A DNA stretch of 64,000 nt. It comes from Streptomyces sp. HNM0575 (lineage in GTDB: Bacteria; Actinomycetota; Actinomycetes; Streptomycetales; Streptomycetaceae). The stretch is from positions 248,001 to 312,000 of the forward strand of contig NZ_JAASAG010000006.1 in assembly GCF_012726265.1 (NCBI RefSeq), written 5' to 3'. This document shows positions 32,788-40,764 of this stretch, piece by piece. The notes beneath the pieces are model-generated. The model was not told the DNA's origin, did no database searches, and saw only the letters and a list, made by a program, of their open reading frames with translations. The translations under genes and the position numbers were made by a program. Positions within the stretch are counted from its first letter, which is position 1; each line of letters starts with the position of its first letter.

Positions 32788-33777
32788 TCAGACCACCACC
32801 TCCGCCAGCGTCTCGGGGGCGAACAGCTCCTCGGCGTCGTAGCGGCGTGCGGCCAGCCCCTGTTCGTACGAGTAGCGCAGGAAGGTCTCCAGGGTCGTGC
32901 GGTTCGGCTCGAATCCGTAGGGCCACCAGTCGTCGCCCAGTGCCGCGCGGGTCCGCTCGGCCTCGGCCCACAGCCAGGGCAGCGCGTAGCGCAGCGCCGC
33001 GGTCTCGCCGATGCCGGCCAGGCCCTCGTCCTTGGCGCGGCCGCAGGCCTTGACCAGTTCGCGTGCCAGCCACCTGTGCTGCTCGTATACGTCGCGGCGG
33101 ATCACCAGCGTGTGCATGATCGGGAAGATGCCGGTGCGCTCGTGGTAGCGGCGCTCGACGCCCTCCGGGTCGGGGAAGAGACGGCGGATGCCGCCGTGCC
33201 CCGGCTCGTTGAAGGGGCCGGGGTTGCGTGCGCTGTGCACGGCGTCGAGCGAGCCGTCCAGCAGCATCCGCGACAGGGTCTCCTCGGGGCCTATGGGCAG
33301 CACCTCCACGTCGGGCGGCAGGCGCAGTCCGAGCTTCTCGACGCGGCCGGGGGCGTCGAGGCCGCCGGTGCGGTAGCGCACCGACGTGACGCCGAGGCCG
33401 TGGTGCTCGGCGAGGATTCCGCGCACCCAGACCGCCGCGGTGATCTGGTACTCGGGCACGCCGACGGTGCCGCCCGCGAGCTGCGCCGGGTCGGTCACGG
33501 GCGAGTCCTCGCGTACGTACACCGCGCTGTGCCGGAAGGCGCGGGACGGGAAGACGGGCACGGCGACGAAGGGCGAGCCCTCCGCCAGGGTCAGCACATA
33601 CGTCGACAGGGACATCTCCGCGATGTCGAACTCGCGGAACTTGAGCATCCTGAAGAACGTCTCCTCGACCGGCAGATCGAGGAAGTTCAGCTCCGCGCCG
33701 CCGACGGTCACCCTGCCCGAACGCAGCGGCTCCATACGGTCGTACGACTGGCAGGCCATGGTGAAGACAGGTGCCAC
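32788..33777 (-). CDS. 4,5-dihydroxyphthalate decarboxylase-like protein
   Basis: A 329-residue protein. The GTG at 33777 has GAGGGGGG 5 nt upstream; an ATG at 33759 is possible. The sequence MACQSYDRMEPLRSGRV, then LPVEETFFRMLKFREFDIAEMSLSTYV, VGVPEYQITAAVWVRGIL, GIFPIMHTLVIRRDVYE and DDWWPYGFEPNR is that of the 4,5-dihydroxyphthalate decarboxylase family. These proteins have the fold of periplasmic binding proteins but no signal peptide, as here. The family member from phthalate pathways converts 4,5-dihydroxyphthalate to protocatechuate. Here the true substrate is uncertain; it follows an aldolase-fold gene by 11 nt, so they are co-transcribed. Confidence 0.85.
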   Translation of the reverse strand: MAPVFTMACQSYDRMEPLRSGRVTVGGAELNFLDLPVEETFFRMLKFREFDIAEMSLSTYVLTLAEGSPFVAVPVFPSRAFRHSAVYVREDSPVTDPAQLAGGTVGVPEYQITAAVWVRGILAEHHGLGVTSVRYRTGGLDAPGRVEKLGLRLPPDVEVLPIGPEETLSRMLLDGSLDAVHSARNPGPFNEPGHGGIRRLFPDPEGVERRYHERTGIFPIMHTLVIRRDVYEQHRWLARELVKACGRAKDEGLAGIGETAALRYALPWLWAEAERTRAALGDDWWPYGFEPNRTTLETFLRYSYEQGLAARRYDAEELFAPETLAEVVV

Positions 33778-33788
33778 GCCGCCCCCCC

Positions 33789-34490
33789 TCAGCGCTCGCC
33801 GGCGCCCGGCAGGCGCCGCACCAGGTGGTCCCAGACGGCCGAGACCGCCCGGTCGTGGTAGATGTGCTCGCGCTTCGACAGCGACTCCTCCGGCGGCGAC
33901 CACGACGGTTCTCCTCCCGCCGCGGCGGTCAACAGCTGCTGTGCGCAGGCCCGTTCGAGCAGTACGGCGGCGACGGTCGCCTGCTGGAGCGTCGGGCCGA
34001 CGGCGACGATGCCGTGGTTGACGAGGAAGACCGCACGCGCGTCGCCGAGGGTGCGCGCGACGGAGCGCCCGAGGGCGGGCGTGAGCACGAGGTCGGCGGT
34101 CTCCGTGAAGGCCGGGACCTCCGGCGGCACGAAGTAGTTGGCGGCGTGGCTGACCGGCCGCAGCGGCTGCCCGGCGGCGGCGAGCGCGACGGCGTGCGGC
34201 GGATGCGTGTGCACGACGCCGCCGACGTCCGGCCGCGCCGCCATGATCTCGGTGTGGATGGGGTATTCGCTGTGCGCGACGCCGCTGCCGTCGAGCACCT
34301 TCCCCTCGGGGGAGACGAGGTGCACGCGCTCGGCGGTGACCTCGTCCAGGCCCCACTCCGCGGACTTGATCCACACACCGCGCCCGCCCGGGTCCCGCGC
34401 CGAGGAGTGGCCCCAGATGAGGTCGTCGTGGCCCGCCTGCGCGAGGATGCGCGAGGAGGCGGCGACGAGTTCGCGGACGTCGTTGCTCAT
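33789..34490 (-). CDS. Class II aldolase/adducin-fold protein, possible dihydroxy-aromatic decarboxylase
   Basis: A 233-residue protein. The metal-binding motif HTHPPHAVAL (near residue 94) and a later LVNHGIVAVG give the His ligands of the class II aldolase fold, and DDLIWGHSSARDP is the usual N-terminal motif. Members act as sugar-phosphate aldolases or, in actinobacterial phthalate pathways (PhtC-like), as decarboxylases of dihydroxyphthalate. The setting next to a dihydroxyphthalate decarboxylase-like gene favours the second role. The ATG at 34490 lies downstream of two palindromes at 34520-34551. Confidence 0.82.
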   Translation of the reverse strand: MSNDVRELVAASSRILAQAGHDDLIWGHSSARDPGGRGVWIKSAEWGLDEVTAERVHLVSPEGKVLDGSGVAHSEYPIHTEIMAARPDVGGVVHTHPPHAVALAAAGQPLRPVSHAANYFVPPEVPAFTETADLVLTPALGRSVARTLGDARAVFLVNHGIVAVGPTLQQATVAAVLLERACAQQLLTAAAGGEPSWSPPEESLSKREHIYHDRAVSAVWDHLVRRLPGAGER

Positions 34491-34519
34491 ACGGGGGTCC
34501 TTCCGGCGGATCGCGGATT

Positions 34520-34551
34520 CGCGGTGACCGCGGGGGTTCGCGGTGACCGCG
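34520..34551. promoter_or_regulatory. Two identical palindromes before the aldolase-fold gene
   Basis: CGCGGTGACCGCG occurs at 34520-34532 and at 34539-34551, a 19-bp centre-to-centre spacing. Each is a perfect 6-1-6 palindrome. They lie 30 nt above the ATG at 34490 and could be a repressor site or an RNA hairpin pair in the leader. Confidence 0.5.
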
Positions 34552-34587
34552 GTGTTCTCGGGGGCGCGATCATCGTGGCGCGTTCGC

Positions 34588-36144
34588 TCAATGCGCGCTC
34601 GGCAGCGTGAAGAGGAGCCAGGTGAGCGGCGGTGCGGTGACCGCCATGGCCAGGCCCCAGACGAGCATCACGCGGAAGAGCTGGGGCCGTTCGTGCTCGG
34701 GCGCGTTGGCGAGGGTGAGCGCCCCGACGGACGAGAAGGGCGTGGAGTCCACGACGGTCGCGGATATCGCCAGCGCGGTGATCACGGCCGTGACGCCGAT
34801 TTCGCCCTGTACGAGGAACGGCACGGCGAGCGGTATCAGCACGCCGAGCAGCCCCGCGCTGGAGGCGAACGCGGAGGTGACCGCCGCGACCAGGCAGAGC
34901 AGCAGCGCCGTCAGCAGCGGGGCGCCCAGATCCGCGATGCCCTTGCCGATCACCTCGACCGTGCCGTAACGCTGAAGAGCCTCGACGAGCGTGACGACGC
35001 CGCAGATCAGCAGCACGACGGACCAGACGATGCGCTTGTCGGCCTGCTCGAACCGGCCGGGGAAGACCACGTGCAGCAACACCGCGGCCACGAGGGCGAG
35101 GAAGCCGATCTCGACGTCGAACACCAGGGCGCCGACGGCCACTCCCACGACGGCGACGAGGGTGATCACCTGGTCCGCACGCAGGGCCGTGGCGGATGGG
35201 GCCGGTGCGTGAGGCGGCGTGGCCGCGGACGGCGGCGCGGTCGCGGCTGTGGGTGTCGCTGTGGCCGGGGCCGTGGCGGTGCCCGGCGCGGTCCCCGCCG
35301 GCGGGGGCGGAGACGCGTCCGGGGTCGTGGCGCCGGCGATGTCGCCGGTGGCGGCCGTGACGTCCGCGCTCCTCCCGGCCGCGTGTGTGCCCGCATCCGC
35401 ACCCGCACCCATACCGGCACCCGCACCCGCACTCGTACCCGCGCCCGCGCCCGCGAGCGCCGCGCCCTCGGGCACCGGCGCGGAGACCGCGCTGCCGCCG
35501 TCCGCCGCCGCGACCGTGACCGCACCCTTGCGGTGCGTACGCCACAGGGGCCGGCCGCCGAAGCAGAGGTAGATGATGACGGCGAGGCCGATGTTGTAGG
35601 CGGCGTTGCCGAAGAAGAGCTCGCCGCCCGAGAGCCGGAGCCCGTTGGCCTCGGCGGCCTTGCGGACGATGATGGTGAGCCCGTTGAGGGGCGAGAAGTT
35701 GCCCAGGCACGAGCCGTGCATCACCATCAGCGCGGACATCCGCCTGTCGATGCCGTACCGCGCTCCGAGCCGCAGGCACAGCGGCGCGAGCATGGCCACC
35801 CCGGCGGGACCCAGCGCACCGGCCGTTGTCGGTACGGCGGAGAAGACGAAGATCAGCCAGGGCACGAGCAGCGGCCGGTCGCCCAGCAGCCGTACGGCCC
35901 GGTCGATGAGCCACTCGATCGTGCCGTTGGCGGAGGCGAGCCCGAAGAGATAGGTCACGCCCACGAGCAGTACGAACAGATCGGGCGGGAAGCCGGAGAG
36001 GATCTTGTCCAGGCTCTCGTGCACCGCCAGCGTTCCGATGAGGAACGTGGCGACGAGCGCCAGCGCGCCGATGTTGACCGGACGCAGCGTGCCGACGATG
36101 AAGACGATCGCGAGCGTCGCGACTCCGATGACGTGGATGGACAT
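34588..36144 (-). CDS. MatC/SLC13-like dicarboxylate or aromatic-acid carrier
   Basis: A 518-residue membrane protein with two hydrophobic halves of about five helices each. The opening VIGVATLAIVFIVGTLRPVNIGALALVATFLIGTL is typical of MatC-like carriers of the ion transporter superfamily. The central cytoplasmic loop (about residues 215-325) is an unusually long Ala/Gly/Thr/Pro stretch coded by GC-rich repeats. GGAGGAAG precedes the ATG at 36144. An IclR-type box lies in its upstream region. It likely imports the acid that the dioxygenase operon degrades. Confidence 0.85.
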   Translation of the reverse strand: MSIHVIGVATLAIVFIVGTLRPVNIGALALVATFLIGTLAVHESLDKILSGFPPDLFVLLVGVTYLFGLASANGTIEWLIDRAVRLLGDRPLLVPWLIFVFSAVPTTAGALGPAGVAMLAPLCLRLGARYGIDRRMSALMVMHGSCLGNFSPLNGLTIIVRKAAEANGLRLSGGELFFGNAAYNIGLAVIIYLCFGGRPLWRTHRKGAVTVAAADGGSAVSAPVPEGAALAGAGAGTSAGAGAGMGAGADAGTHAAGRSADVTAATGDIAGATTPDASPPPPAGTAPGTATAPATATPTAATAPPSAATPPHAPAPSATALRADQVITLVAVVGVAVGALVFDVEIGFLALVAAVLLHVVFPGRFEQADKRIVWSVVLLICGVVTLVEALQRYGTVEVIGKGIADLGAPLLTALLLCLVAAVTSAFASSAGLLGVLIPLAVPFLVQGEIGVTAVITALAISATVVDSTPFSSVGALTLANAPEHERPQLFRVMLVWGLAMAVTAPPLTWLLFTLPSAH

Positions 36145-36270
36145 GCCGCTTCCTCCGGCCTCGTGCTGGGCCGCCGGCGTGGTGCCCGTCCGGACGGAGT
36201 GCCCGTACGGGCGGACGCGAGCCGGGCCATGTCATTGCTGTGTCATTGCCGTCTCAGTGAGGGGACCACC

Positions 36271-36334
36271 GAGGGGACTCGTTGAGAAGACTCATCGAGA
36301 AGACTCATCGAGCGGGCTCATCGAGCGGACTCAC
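36271..36334. repeat. 13-bp tandem repeat upstream of the carrier gene
   Basis: Five units of the form GAG-N3-(A/G)CTCATC at 36271, 36284, 36297, 36310 and 36323; the second and third are identical (GAGAAGACTCATC). They lie between the carrier start and IclR box B. Confidence 0.8.
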
Positions 36335-36366
36335 GGGGCGTTCAACGAGCGGACTGGATCTGACTT

Positions 36367-36381
36367 TTCTGCATCGCAGAA
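36367..36381. promoter_or_regulatory. IclR-type box B (upstream of the carrier gene)
   Basis: TTCTGCATCGCAGAA, a perfect 6-3-6 palindrome in the 298-nt gap above the carrier gene. Confidence 0.75.
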
Positions 36382-36442
36382 GCACCCTCTTCACTGCGCT
36401 CGTGCCATGTCAAGCCCCGTGCAGCCGCCGGACCGGAATCAT

Positions 36443-37258
36443 TCATTCCGCCAGTCGTGCAAGCTCGTGCCGCCATGCCGTAGCGGTGTTGAACGCCCCG
36501 CCCAGATCCGGCAGTTCGGCCATGTCGCGCTCCGGGAGATCGCGCAGCACGCCGCCCGCGCCCACGACGCGGAGAGAGAGCCGTGCGATGCGGTCGACGC
36601 TGACCGCCTGGAGAACGGCCTCCTCCACGCTCGCCGCCGCGCTGGTCAGTCCGTGTGCGCGCAGCAGCACGACGGGACGGTCCCCCATGGCCGAGACCAT
36701 CTCCGCGGCCAGGCTCCGGTCCCGTATCAGCACTCCCCGGGGATATACGGGCACCCCGCCCGCGGCGAGACGCGCCCCCGGGATGTCGAAGGCGCCTACG
36801 ACGGGACGGATGGCGATGCCGGCGAGGTCGGCCGCGACGACCTCGGGCGGATGGGCGTGGCAGACGGCGACGGCATCGGGCCGGGTGCGCAACACCTCGG
36901 TGTGCAGGGGCAGTTCGTTCGGCGGGCGGTAGCCTCCCGCCAGCTCCTGCGGCGTTCCCGGCCGCCCGTCGAGGTCGACGAGCCGGATGTCGGCGGCGGT
37001 CGTGTACGCGAGGCCTCTCTCCTCCGGGCCGCGGCACCGCAGCAGCAGGCGGCGTTCGTCGACGCGGAGAGCGATGTGCCCGAGGATCCCGTCCGCCAGG
37101 CCGCGCGCGGCCAGTACGCGGCAGGCTCCGGCCACCGTGGAGCGCAGCGGGGAGAGTTCACGGCTCGGCGGCGGCGCGGTGGACGGCGGCGACTCCGCCT
37201 CGGGCGCCTCCTCCTGTGGACTCCGCGGGGGCCGCTCGGGCGGCAGCGCTGCGCTCAC
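36443..37258 (-). CDS. Class II aldolase-fold protein, PhtC-like decarboxylase candidate
   Basis: A 271-residue protein from GTG 37258, overlapping the dehydrogenase stop as GTGA. The metal motif CHAHPPEVVAADLAG and the second His in LLRAHGLTSAAASVEEAV are present, with RGLADGILGHIALRVD at the N-terminal end. The first 35 residues are Pro/Ala/Glu-rich. In phthalate 3,4-dioxygenase operons of actinobacteria the gene after the dihydrodiol dehydrogenase encodes such a decarboxylase. It is the last of five overlapping genes. It differs clearly in sequence from the other aldolase-fold protein encoded at 33789. Confidence 0.85.
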   Translation of the reverse strand: MSAALPPERPPRSPQEEAPEAESPPSTAPPPSRELSPLRSTVAGACRVLAARGLADGILGHIALRVDERRLLLRCRGPEERGLAYTTAADIRLVDLDGRPGTPQELAGGYRPPNELPLHTEVLRTRPDAVAVCHAHPPEVVAADLAGIAIRPVVGAFDIPGARLAAGGVPVYPRGVLIRDRSLAAEMVSAMGDRPVVLLRAHGLTSAAASVEEAVLQAVSVDRIARLSLRVVGAGGVLRDLPERDMAELPDLGGAFNTATAWRHELARLAE

Positions 37259-38121
37259 GCCTTCACCCCGGCTCCGCCGTCGCTGTGCACCACGCCCCCG
37301 GTGATCCCGCGGGAGCGGTCGGAGGCGAGGAACACATAGCCCCACGCGTGGTCCTCGCCCGACAGCGCCACCCGCAGCGGCACCCTGTCCGCGATCTCCG
37401 CGGCACGGCCGGGGGCGTCGCCCAGGCTGTGGGCGCCCAGCCCGAGACTGTCGAGCCCGCGCAGATCGGTGCCGACGGTGCCGCCCGGTGCGACGCCGTT
37501 CACCCTTACGTCCGGGGCGAGTTCGTGCGCGAGGGAGGTCACCAGCCCGCGTACGGCGAACTTGGACGACACGTACAGCAGCCCGCCGCGCCCGGGACGG
37601 TACGAGGAGGCCGACTCGGTCAGCACCACCGCGCCCGGCGCGGGGCCCTCGCGCAACGCCGGCAGCGCGGCCTTCACCGAGTGGATGTGGGACTTGACGT
37701 TGACCGCGAACATCTCGTCGAAGGCGTCGTCGACGCTCCCTGCGTCCAGGTCCGCCAGCCCCCGGTAGAAGTCGAAGACGCCCACGCAGTTGACCAGGAC
37801 GTCCAGGCCGCCGAAGGCGGACACGGCCGCAGCGACCGCCTCCTCGTTCGCCTCCCGCGTCGTGGCGTCCGCGGTGACCACCGGCAGCCCCGGGATGCGG
37901 TCGGTGAGCCGCGCGCACTTCTCCGCGTCCCGCTCCAGCACGGCCACCCGCGCGCCCTCGCCGTGGAACGCGTCGAGCACGGCGCGGCCGATGCCGGAGC
38001 CCGCGCCGACGACGAGCGCGCGCTTTCCGGCCAGCCATCCGGTGCCCGCGGGCGCGCCTGTGTCCGGGGCCGTGTCCGGAGCCGTGTCCGGAGCTGTGTC
38101 CGGGGCGCCCGTGCCCGTCAT
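37255..38121 (-). CDS. Short-chain dehydrogenase, probable cis-dihydrodiol dehydrogenase
   Basis: A 288-residue SDR. The NAD-binding motif GAGSGIGR lies at 39-46, NCVGVF replaces the usual NNAG, and the catalytic Ser-Tyr-Lys is seen in TESASSYR and YVSSK. The N-terminus carries four PDTA repeats. The protein resembles dehydrogenases that rearomatise cis-dihydrodiols formed by Rieske dioxygenases (BphB and PhtB types), which suits its place in the operon. Start ATG 38121 overlaps the upstream stop, and its own stop overlaps the aldolase-fold gene. Confidence 0.9.
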   Translation of the reverse strand: MTGTGAPDTAPDTAPDTAPDTGAPAGTGWLAGKRALVVGAGSGIGRAVLDAFHGEGARVAVLERDAEKCARLTDRIPGLPVVTADATTREANEEAVAAAVSAFGGLDVLVNCVGVFDFYRGLADLDAGSVDDAFDEMFAVNVKSHIHSVKAALPALREGPAPGAVVLTESASSYRPGRGGLLYVSSKFAVRGLVTSLAHELAPDVRVNGVAPGGTVGTDLRGLDSLGLGAHSLGDAPGRAAEIADRVPLRVALSGEDHAWGYVFLASDRSRGITGGVVHSDGGAGVKA

Positions 38122-38483
38122 GTCTCTCCTTCCGGGGCCCGGCGGCCGTCGTCATGCGTGCCGACCGTGCCGTCCGTACCGACCGTGCCGTCCGTATGGC
38201 CGACGCCGCCCGCGTCGTCGACGCCGTCCGTATCGTCGGTGCCGTCCCCGTCGTACGGGAAGAGCGGTGCCGAGGGATTCCCGAGCATCCGCGAGAACGT
38301 CTCCGCGTTCTGCCAGGTCAGCGCCTCGACTTCTAGCGGGCACAGGGTGATCCGATGGCCCGACTTGGGCGATTCGACCAGCAGCCGCGAGCCGTTGCGG
38401 GTCTCGATGCGGCAGACGCGGACCTCGGCGAACTCGTTGCCGAGCACGATCGGTTCGCCCCGCTCCTCCGGCCGCGCCGTCAC
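38118..38483 (-). CDS. Small conserved protein of Rieske dioxygenase operons
   Basis: A 121-residue protein from GTG 38483, overlapping both neighbours by 4 nt. The conserved part is residues 10-80: PIVLGNEFAEVRVCRIETRNG, then LLVESPKSGHRITLCPLEVEALTWQ and ETFSRMLGNP. The rest is Gly/Asp/Thr repeat. Similar short proteins occur between the dioxygenase and dehydrogenase genes in related operons and are sometimes labelled dihydrodiol dehydrogenase, without a nucleotide-binding motif to justify it. The function is unknown. Confidence 0.75.
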   Translation of the reverse strand: MTARPEERGEPIVLGNEFAEVRVCRIETRNGSRLLVESPKSGHRITLCPLEVEALTWQNAETFSRMLGNPSAPLFPYDGDGTDDTDGVDDAGGVGHTDGTVGTDGTVGTHDDGRRAPEGET

Positions 38484-39193
38484 AGGAAGACCGCCAGATT
38501 CTGGGTGCGCAGCACCGAGTCGTCGGCCAGGACCGTGCGCCGGGCCAGCAGCCACCCCTCGCCGCCGGGCGCGCGGCGCAGCAGGTCCTCGCGTCCCGCG
38601 GAGATCACCGCGGGCTCCCGTACGTCGCCGCGGCTGCGGTAGAGCAACAGGGCTGAGTCGACGACGAGATGGGCGGGATCGGCGGTCGCGAAAGTACGGA
38701 CGTTGCCGACGTGGTGCCGCAGCCGGGACGGCGGATCCTCGGTCCACGCGTGCTCGGTGGCGAACCGGGCCACCCGCCGCGACAGCGAGTACTTGTTCTC
38801 GTCGAAGTGGGCCATGCCGGGCGAGGAGTCGTAGCCCGCGCCGCGGGCCGTGGTGACGCGCACCGGCATGATGTAGTGCACGTCCTCGGTCAGCAGCGCC
38901 AGCCAGTCCTCGTAGCGCTGGGCGTCGAGCGTGTACGCCTCCTCGACGAGCCAGTGGTGGGCCTGGAGGTGGCGTTCGTCGGAGAACGGCAGGGACCGCC
39001 CGGTCCGCTGGAGCGTGGAGGCGTGGCCGCCGAGCGGCGAATCGGCGCTGTACGAGCGGCAGTTGCGGCCGTCGCTGCCCTCGGTGCCGGTGCCGCCGTC
39101 GCCGCCATTGCTCTCCGTGCCCGGGCCCGGGCCTGGGTCCGGGCCGGAACCGGTGCCCGAGCGCGTGCCGTCGTGCGTGTCCCGTGCCGTCAT
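38480..39193 (-). CDS. Aromatic-ring-hydroxylating dioxygenase, beta subunit
   Basis: A 237-residue protein from ATG 39193, overlapping the alpha-subunit stop as ATGA. The NTF2-like fold typical of beta subunits is seen in HHWLVEEAYTLDAQRYEDWLALLTEDVHYIMPVR, then RLRHHVGNVRTF and SRGDVREPAVISAGREDLLRR. It has structural rather than catalytic function in the alpha3beta3 oxygenase. Residues 1-45 are a Gly/Thr/Ser-rich extension not usual for the family. Confidence 0.92.
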   Translation of the reverse strand: MTARDTHDGTRSGTGSGPDPGPGPGTESNGGDGGTGTEGSDGRNCRSYSADSPLGGHASTLQRTGRSLPFSDERHLQAHHWLVEEAYTLDAQRYEDWLALLTEDVHYIMPVRVTTARGAGYDSSPGMAHFDENKYSLSRRVARFATEHAWTEDPPSRLRHHVGNVRTFATADPAHLVVDSALLLYRSRGDVREPAVISAGREDLLRRAPGGEGWLLARRTVLADDSVLRTQNLAVFL

Positions 39194-40578
39194 CGGGCCA
39201 CCGCCTCGCCTCCGGCGGGGTGGCTGACCTGGACCTGGCGCACCGGCACGGGCGGCGTCTCCAGGTGGTCGGCCCAGCGGTCGAGCAGATGGCGCTGGTT
39301 GTACTCGCCGTACCCCACATACGCCTCGCCCGGCCCGGAGAACTGCTCCGCCGTCAGCGGCGGCACCACGTGGCCGCCGTCCTCCAGCAGCCCCATCCGG
39401 CTGTTGAGCAGCAGCCGCCTGGCCATGGAGCCCGCGGCGGTGCTGGTCAGCGAGACCCAGTTCTCCACGTCGTCCTGCTCGAACATCCCGGTGCTGCCGA
39501 AGCACATCAGATACGCCTTGTACGACAGCGCCTTGTACTCCTCCGGCGCCTCCGCGTCGACGGCGAACCACGACAGCACCTCGGTCTCGTCCGGCCCCAC
39601 GGGCTGCCAGGTGCGCAGCGAGATGAACGGCAGCACGTCCTCGGAGTCCTCCACCCGCGGCCAGTTGTGCACGAGGCTCAGGTTGGGGAAGACGGAGGCC
39701 GCGGAGATCAGGAAGCCGTCGCGGCCGATCAGACCGAGCTGCTCGTCCGACCAGCTGCGCTTCATCCGCTCGATCATGGCGTCGGGATAGCCGACGTAGC
39801 GCAGCCTCTCCTCGAGCGTGCCGGGCGGCAGCTTGTACGTGGTGCCGCCGCCGTTGCCCGCCCAGTACGTGCAGCCGTCCTTGCGCTTCTCCGCCTTGGG
39901 CTCGCGGAAGAGCCCGATCTCGACCACGCTCGTATGGGTGTGCGGCGTGTGGTACATGTCGCCGGCGAAGTTCTCCGCGCCGATCTTCCAGTTGGCCTTG
40001 ATCCGCCAGCGCTGGGGGCCGCGGAGCTCGATGCCGCTCTCCGACTGCCGCGTGTAGTAGTCCAGATAGAAGGCGAAGTCGCCCAAGTGGTCCCGGAGCG
40101 GCGGTGCTTCGGGATCGAGGCTGATGAAGACCAGGCCGTTGTACGTGCCGAGGGACGGGGCCGGGAGCAGCGTCTGTCCCTTCTTGCGGAAGCCGGCCTC
40201 GCCGCCGTAGGCGTCCCGGTGGAAGGGCAGGCCCACGAGCCGTCCGTCGTTGCGGTACGACCAGCCGTGGTAAGGGCAGCGGAAGTGCGTGGCGTTGCCC
40301 ATCTCGGCCCGGCACACCTGCATGCCGCGGTGCAGGCACATGTTGAACAGCGCCCGCACCGTGCCGTCCTCGCCGCGCGAGACGATGAACGAGTCGTCCA
40401 TCACGCGGCGCACCACGTAGTCGCCGGGGTGCGGGATCTCCGACTCGTGCGCGACGAACACCCAGGCACGGCTGAAGAGCCGCTGCCGTTCGAGCCGGTG
40501 GATCTCCTCGTCGTTGTAGATGTGCGCCGGGATCATTCCCCGCCGTACGTCCGCGAAGAGGGTGGCCAGGTCGGTCAT
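39190..40578 (-). CDS. Rieske aromatic-ring-hydroxylating dioxygenase, alpha subunit (phthalate-dioxygenase-like)
   Basis: A 462-residue catalytic subunit. The Rieske [2Fe-2S] ligands are Cys81, His83, Cys101 and His104 (CLHRGMQVC, then CPYHGW). The mononuclear iron ligands are His210, His215 and a later Asp, with the bridging Asp207 in GDMYHTPHTH. It would add O2 to an aromatic ring to form a cis-dihydrodiol. Gene order (alpha, beta, small protein, dihydrodiol dehydrogenase, aldolase-fold decarboxylase) resembles actinobacterial phthalate 3,4-dioxygenase operons, but no ferredoxin or reductase gene is present. The ATG at 40578 is chosen by homology of MTDLATLF; the Shine-Dalgarno is weak. 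IclR box C lies 45 nt upstream. Confidence 0.92.
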   Translation of the reverse strand: MTDLATLFADVRRGMIPAHIYNDEEIHRLERQRLFSRAWVFVAHESEIPHPGDYVVRRVMDDSFIVSRGEDGTVRALFNMCLHRGMQVCRAEMGNATHFRCPYHGWSYRNDGRLVGLPFHRDAYGGEAGFRKKGQTLLPAPSLGTYNGLVFISLDPEAPPLRDHLGDFAFYLDYYTRQSESGIELRGPQRWRIKANWKIGAENFAGDMYHTPHTHTSVVEIGLFREPKAEKRKDGCTYWAGNGGGTTYKLPPGTLEERLRYVGYPDAMIERMKRSWSDEQLGLIGRDGFLISAASVFPNLSLVHNWPRVEDSEDVLPFISLRTWQPVGPDETEVLSWFAVDAEAPEEYKALSYKAYLMCFGSTGMFEQDDVENWVSLTSTAAGSMARRLLLNSRMGLLEDGGHVVPPLTAEQFSGPGEAYVGYGEYNQRHLLDRWADHLETPPVPVRQVQVSHPAGGEAVAR

Positions 40579-40622
40579 GGTGGCTTCACGCTCCAACCGC
40601 CGCGGAATGCCGCCGCTGCTGT

Positions 40623-40637
40623 CTCTGCTTTGCAGAA
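40623..40637. promoter_or_regulatory. IclR-type box C (upstream of dioxygenase operon)
   Basis: CTCTGCTTTGCAGAA, one mismatch from TTCTGC-N3-GCAGAA, 45 nt above the dioxygenase alpha start. Confidence 0.75.
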
Positions 40638-40725
40638 TCGCTCTCCGAAAAGGAGAATCTCCGCCGCCGTGCGGGACTGTCAACCCCGACGGTCCCGTTG
40701 ACCCCCTTCGATGCCCGGAGCTAGT

Positions 40726-40740
40726 TTCTGCTGATCAGAA
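40726..40740. promoter_or_regulatory. IclR-type box D (upstream of aldehyde dehydrogenase)
   Basis: TTCTGCTGATCAGAA, a palindrome one mismatch from the shared box, ending 12 nt before the GGAGGAGG ribosome site of the divergent aldehyde dehydrogenase gene. Confidence 0.75.
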
Positions 40741-40764
40741 TGAGCTTCCGTGGAGGAGGCGGTC

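Noticed and set aside
32788-33777. ABC transporter substrate-binding protein
   Set aside because: The fold is shared, but there is no signal peptide or lipobox and the motifs match the 4,5-dihydroxyphthalate decarboxylase family.
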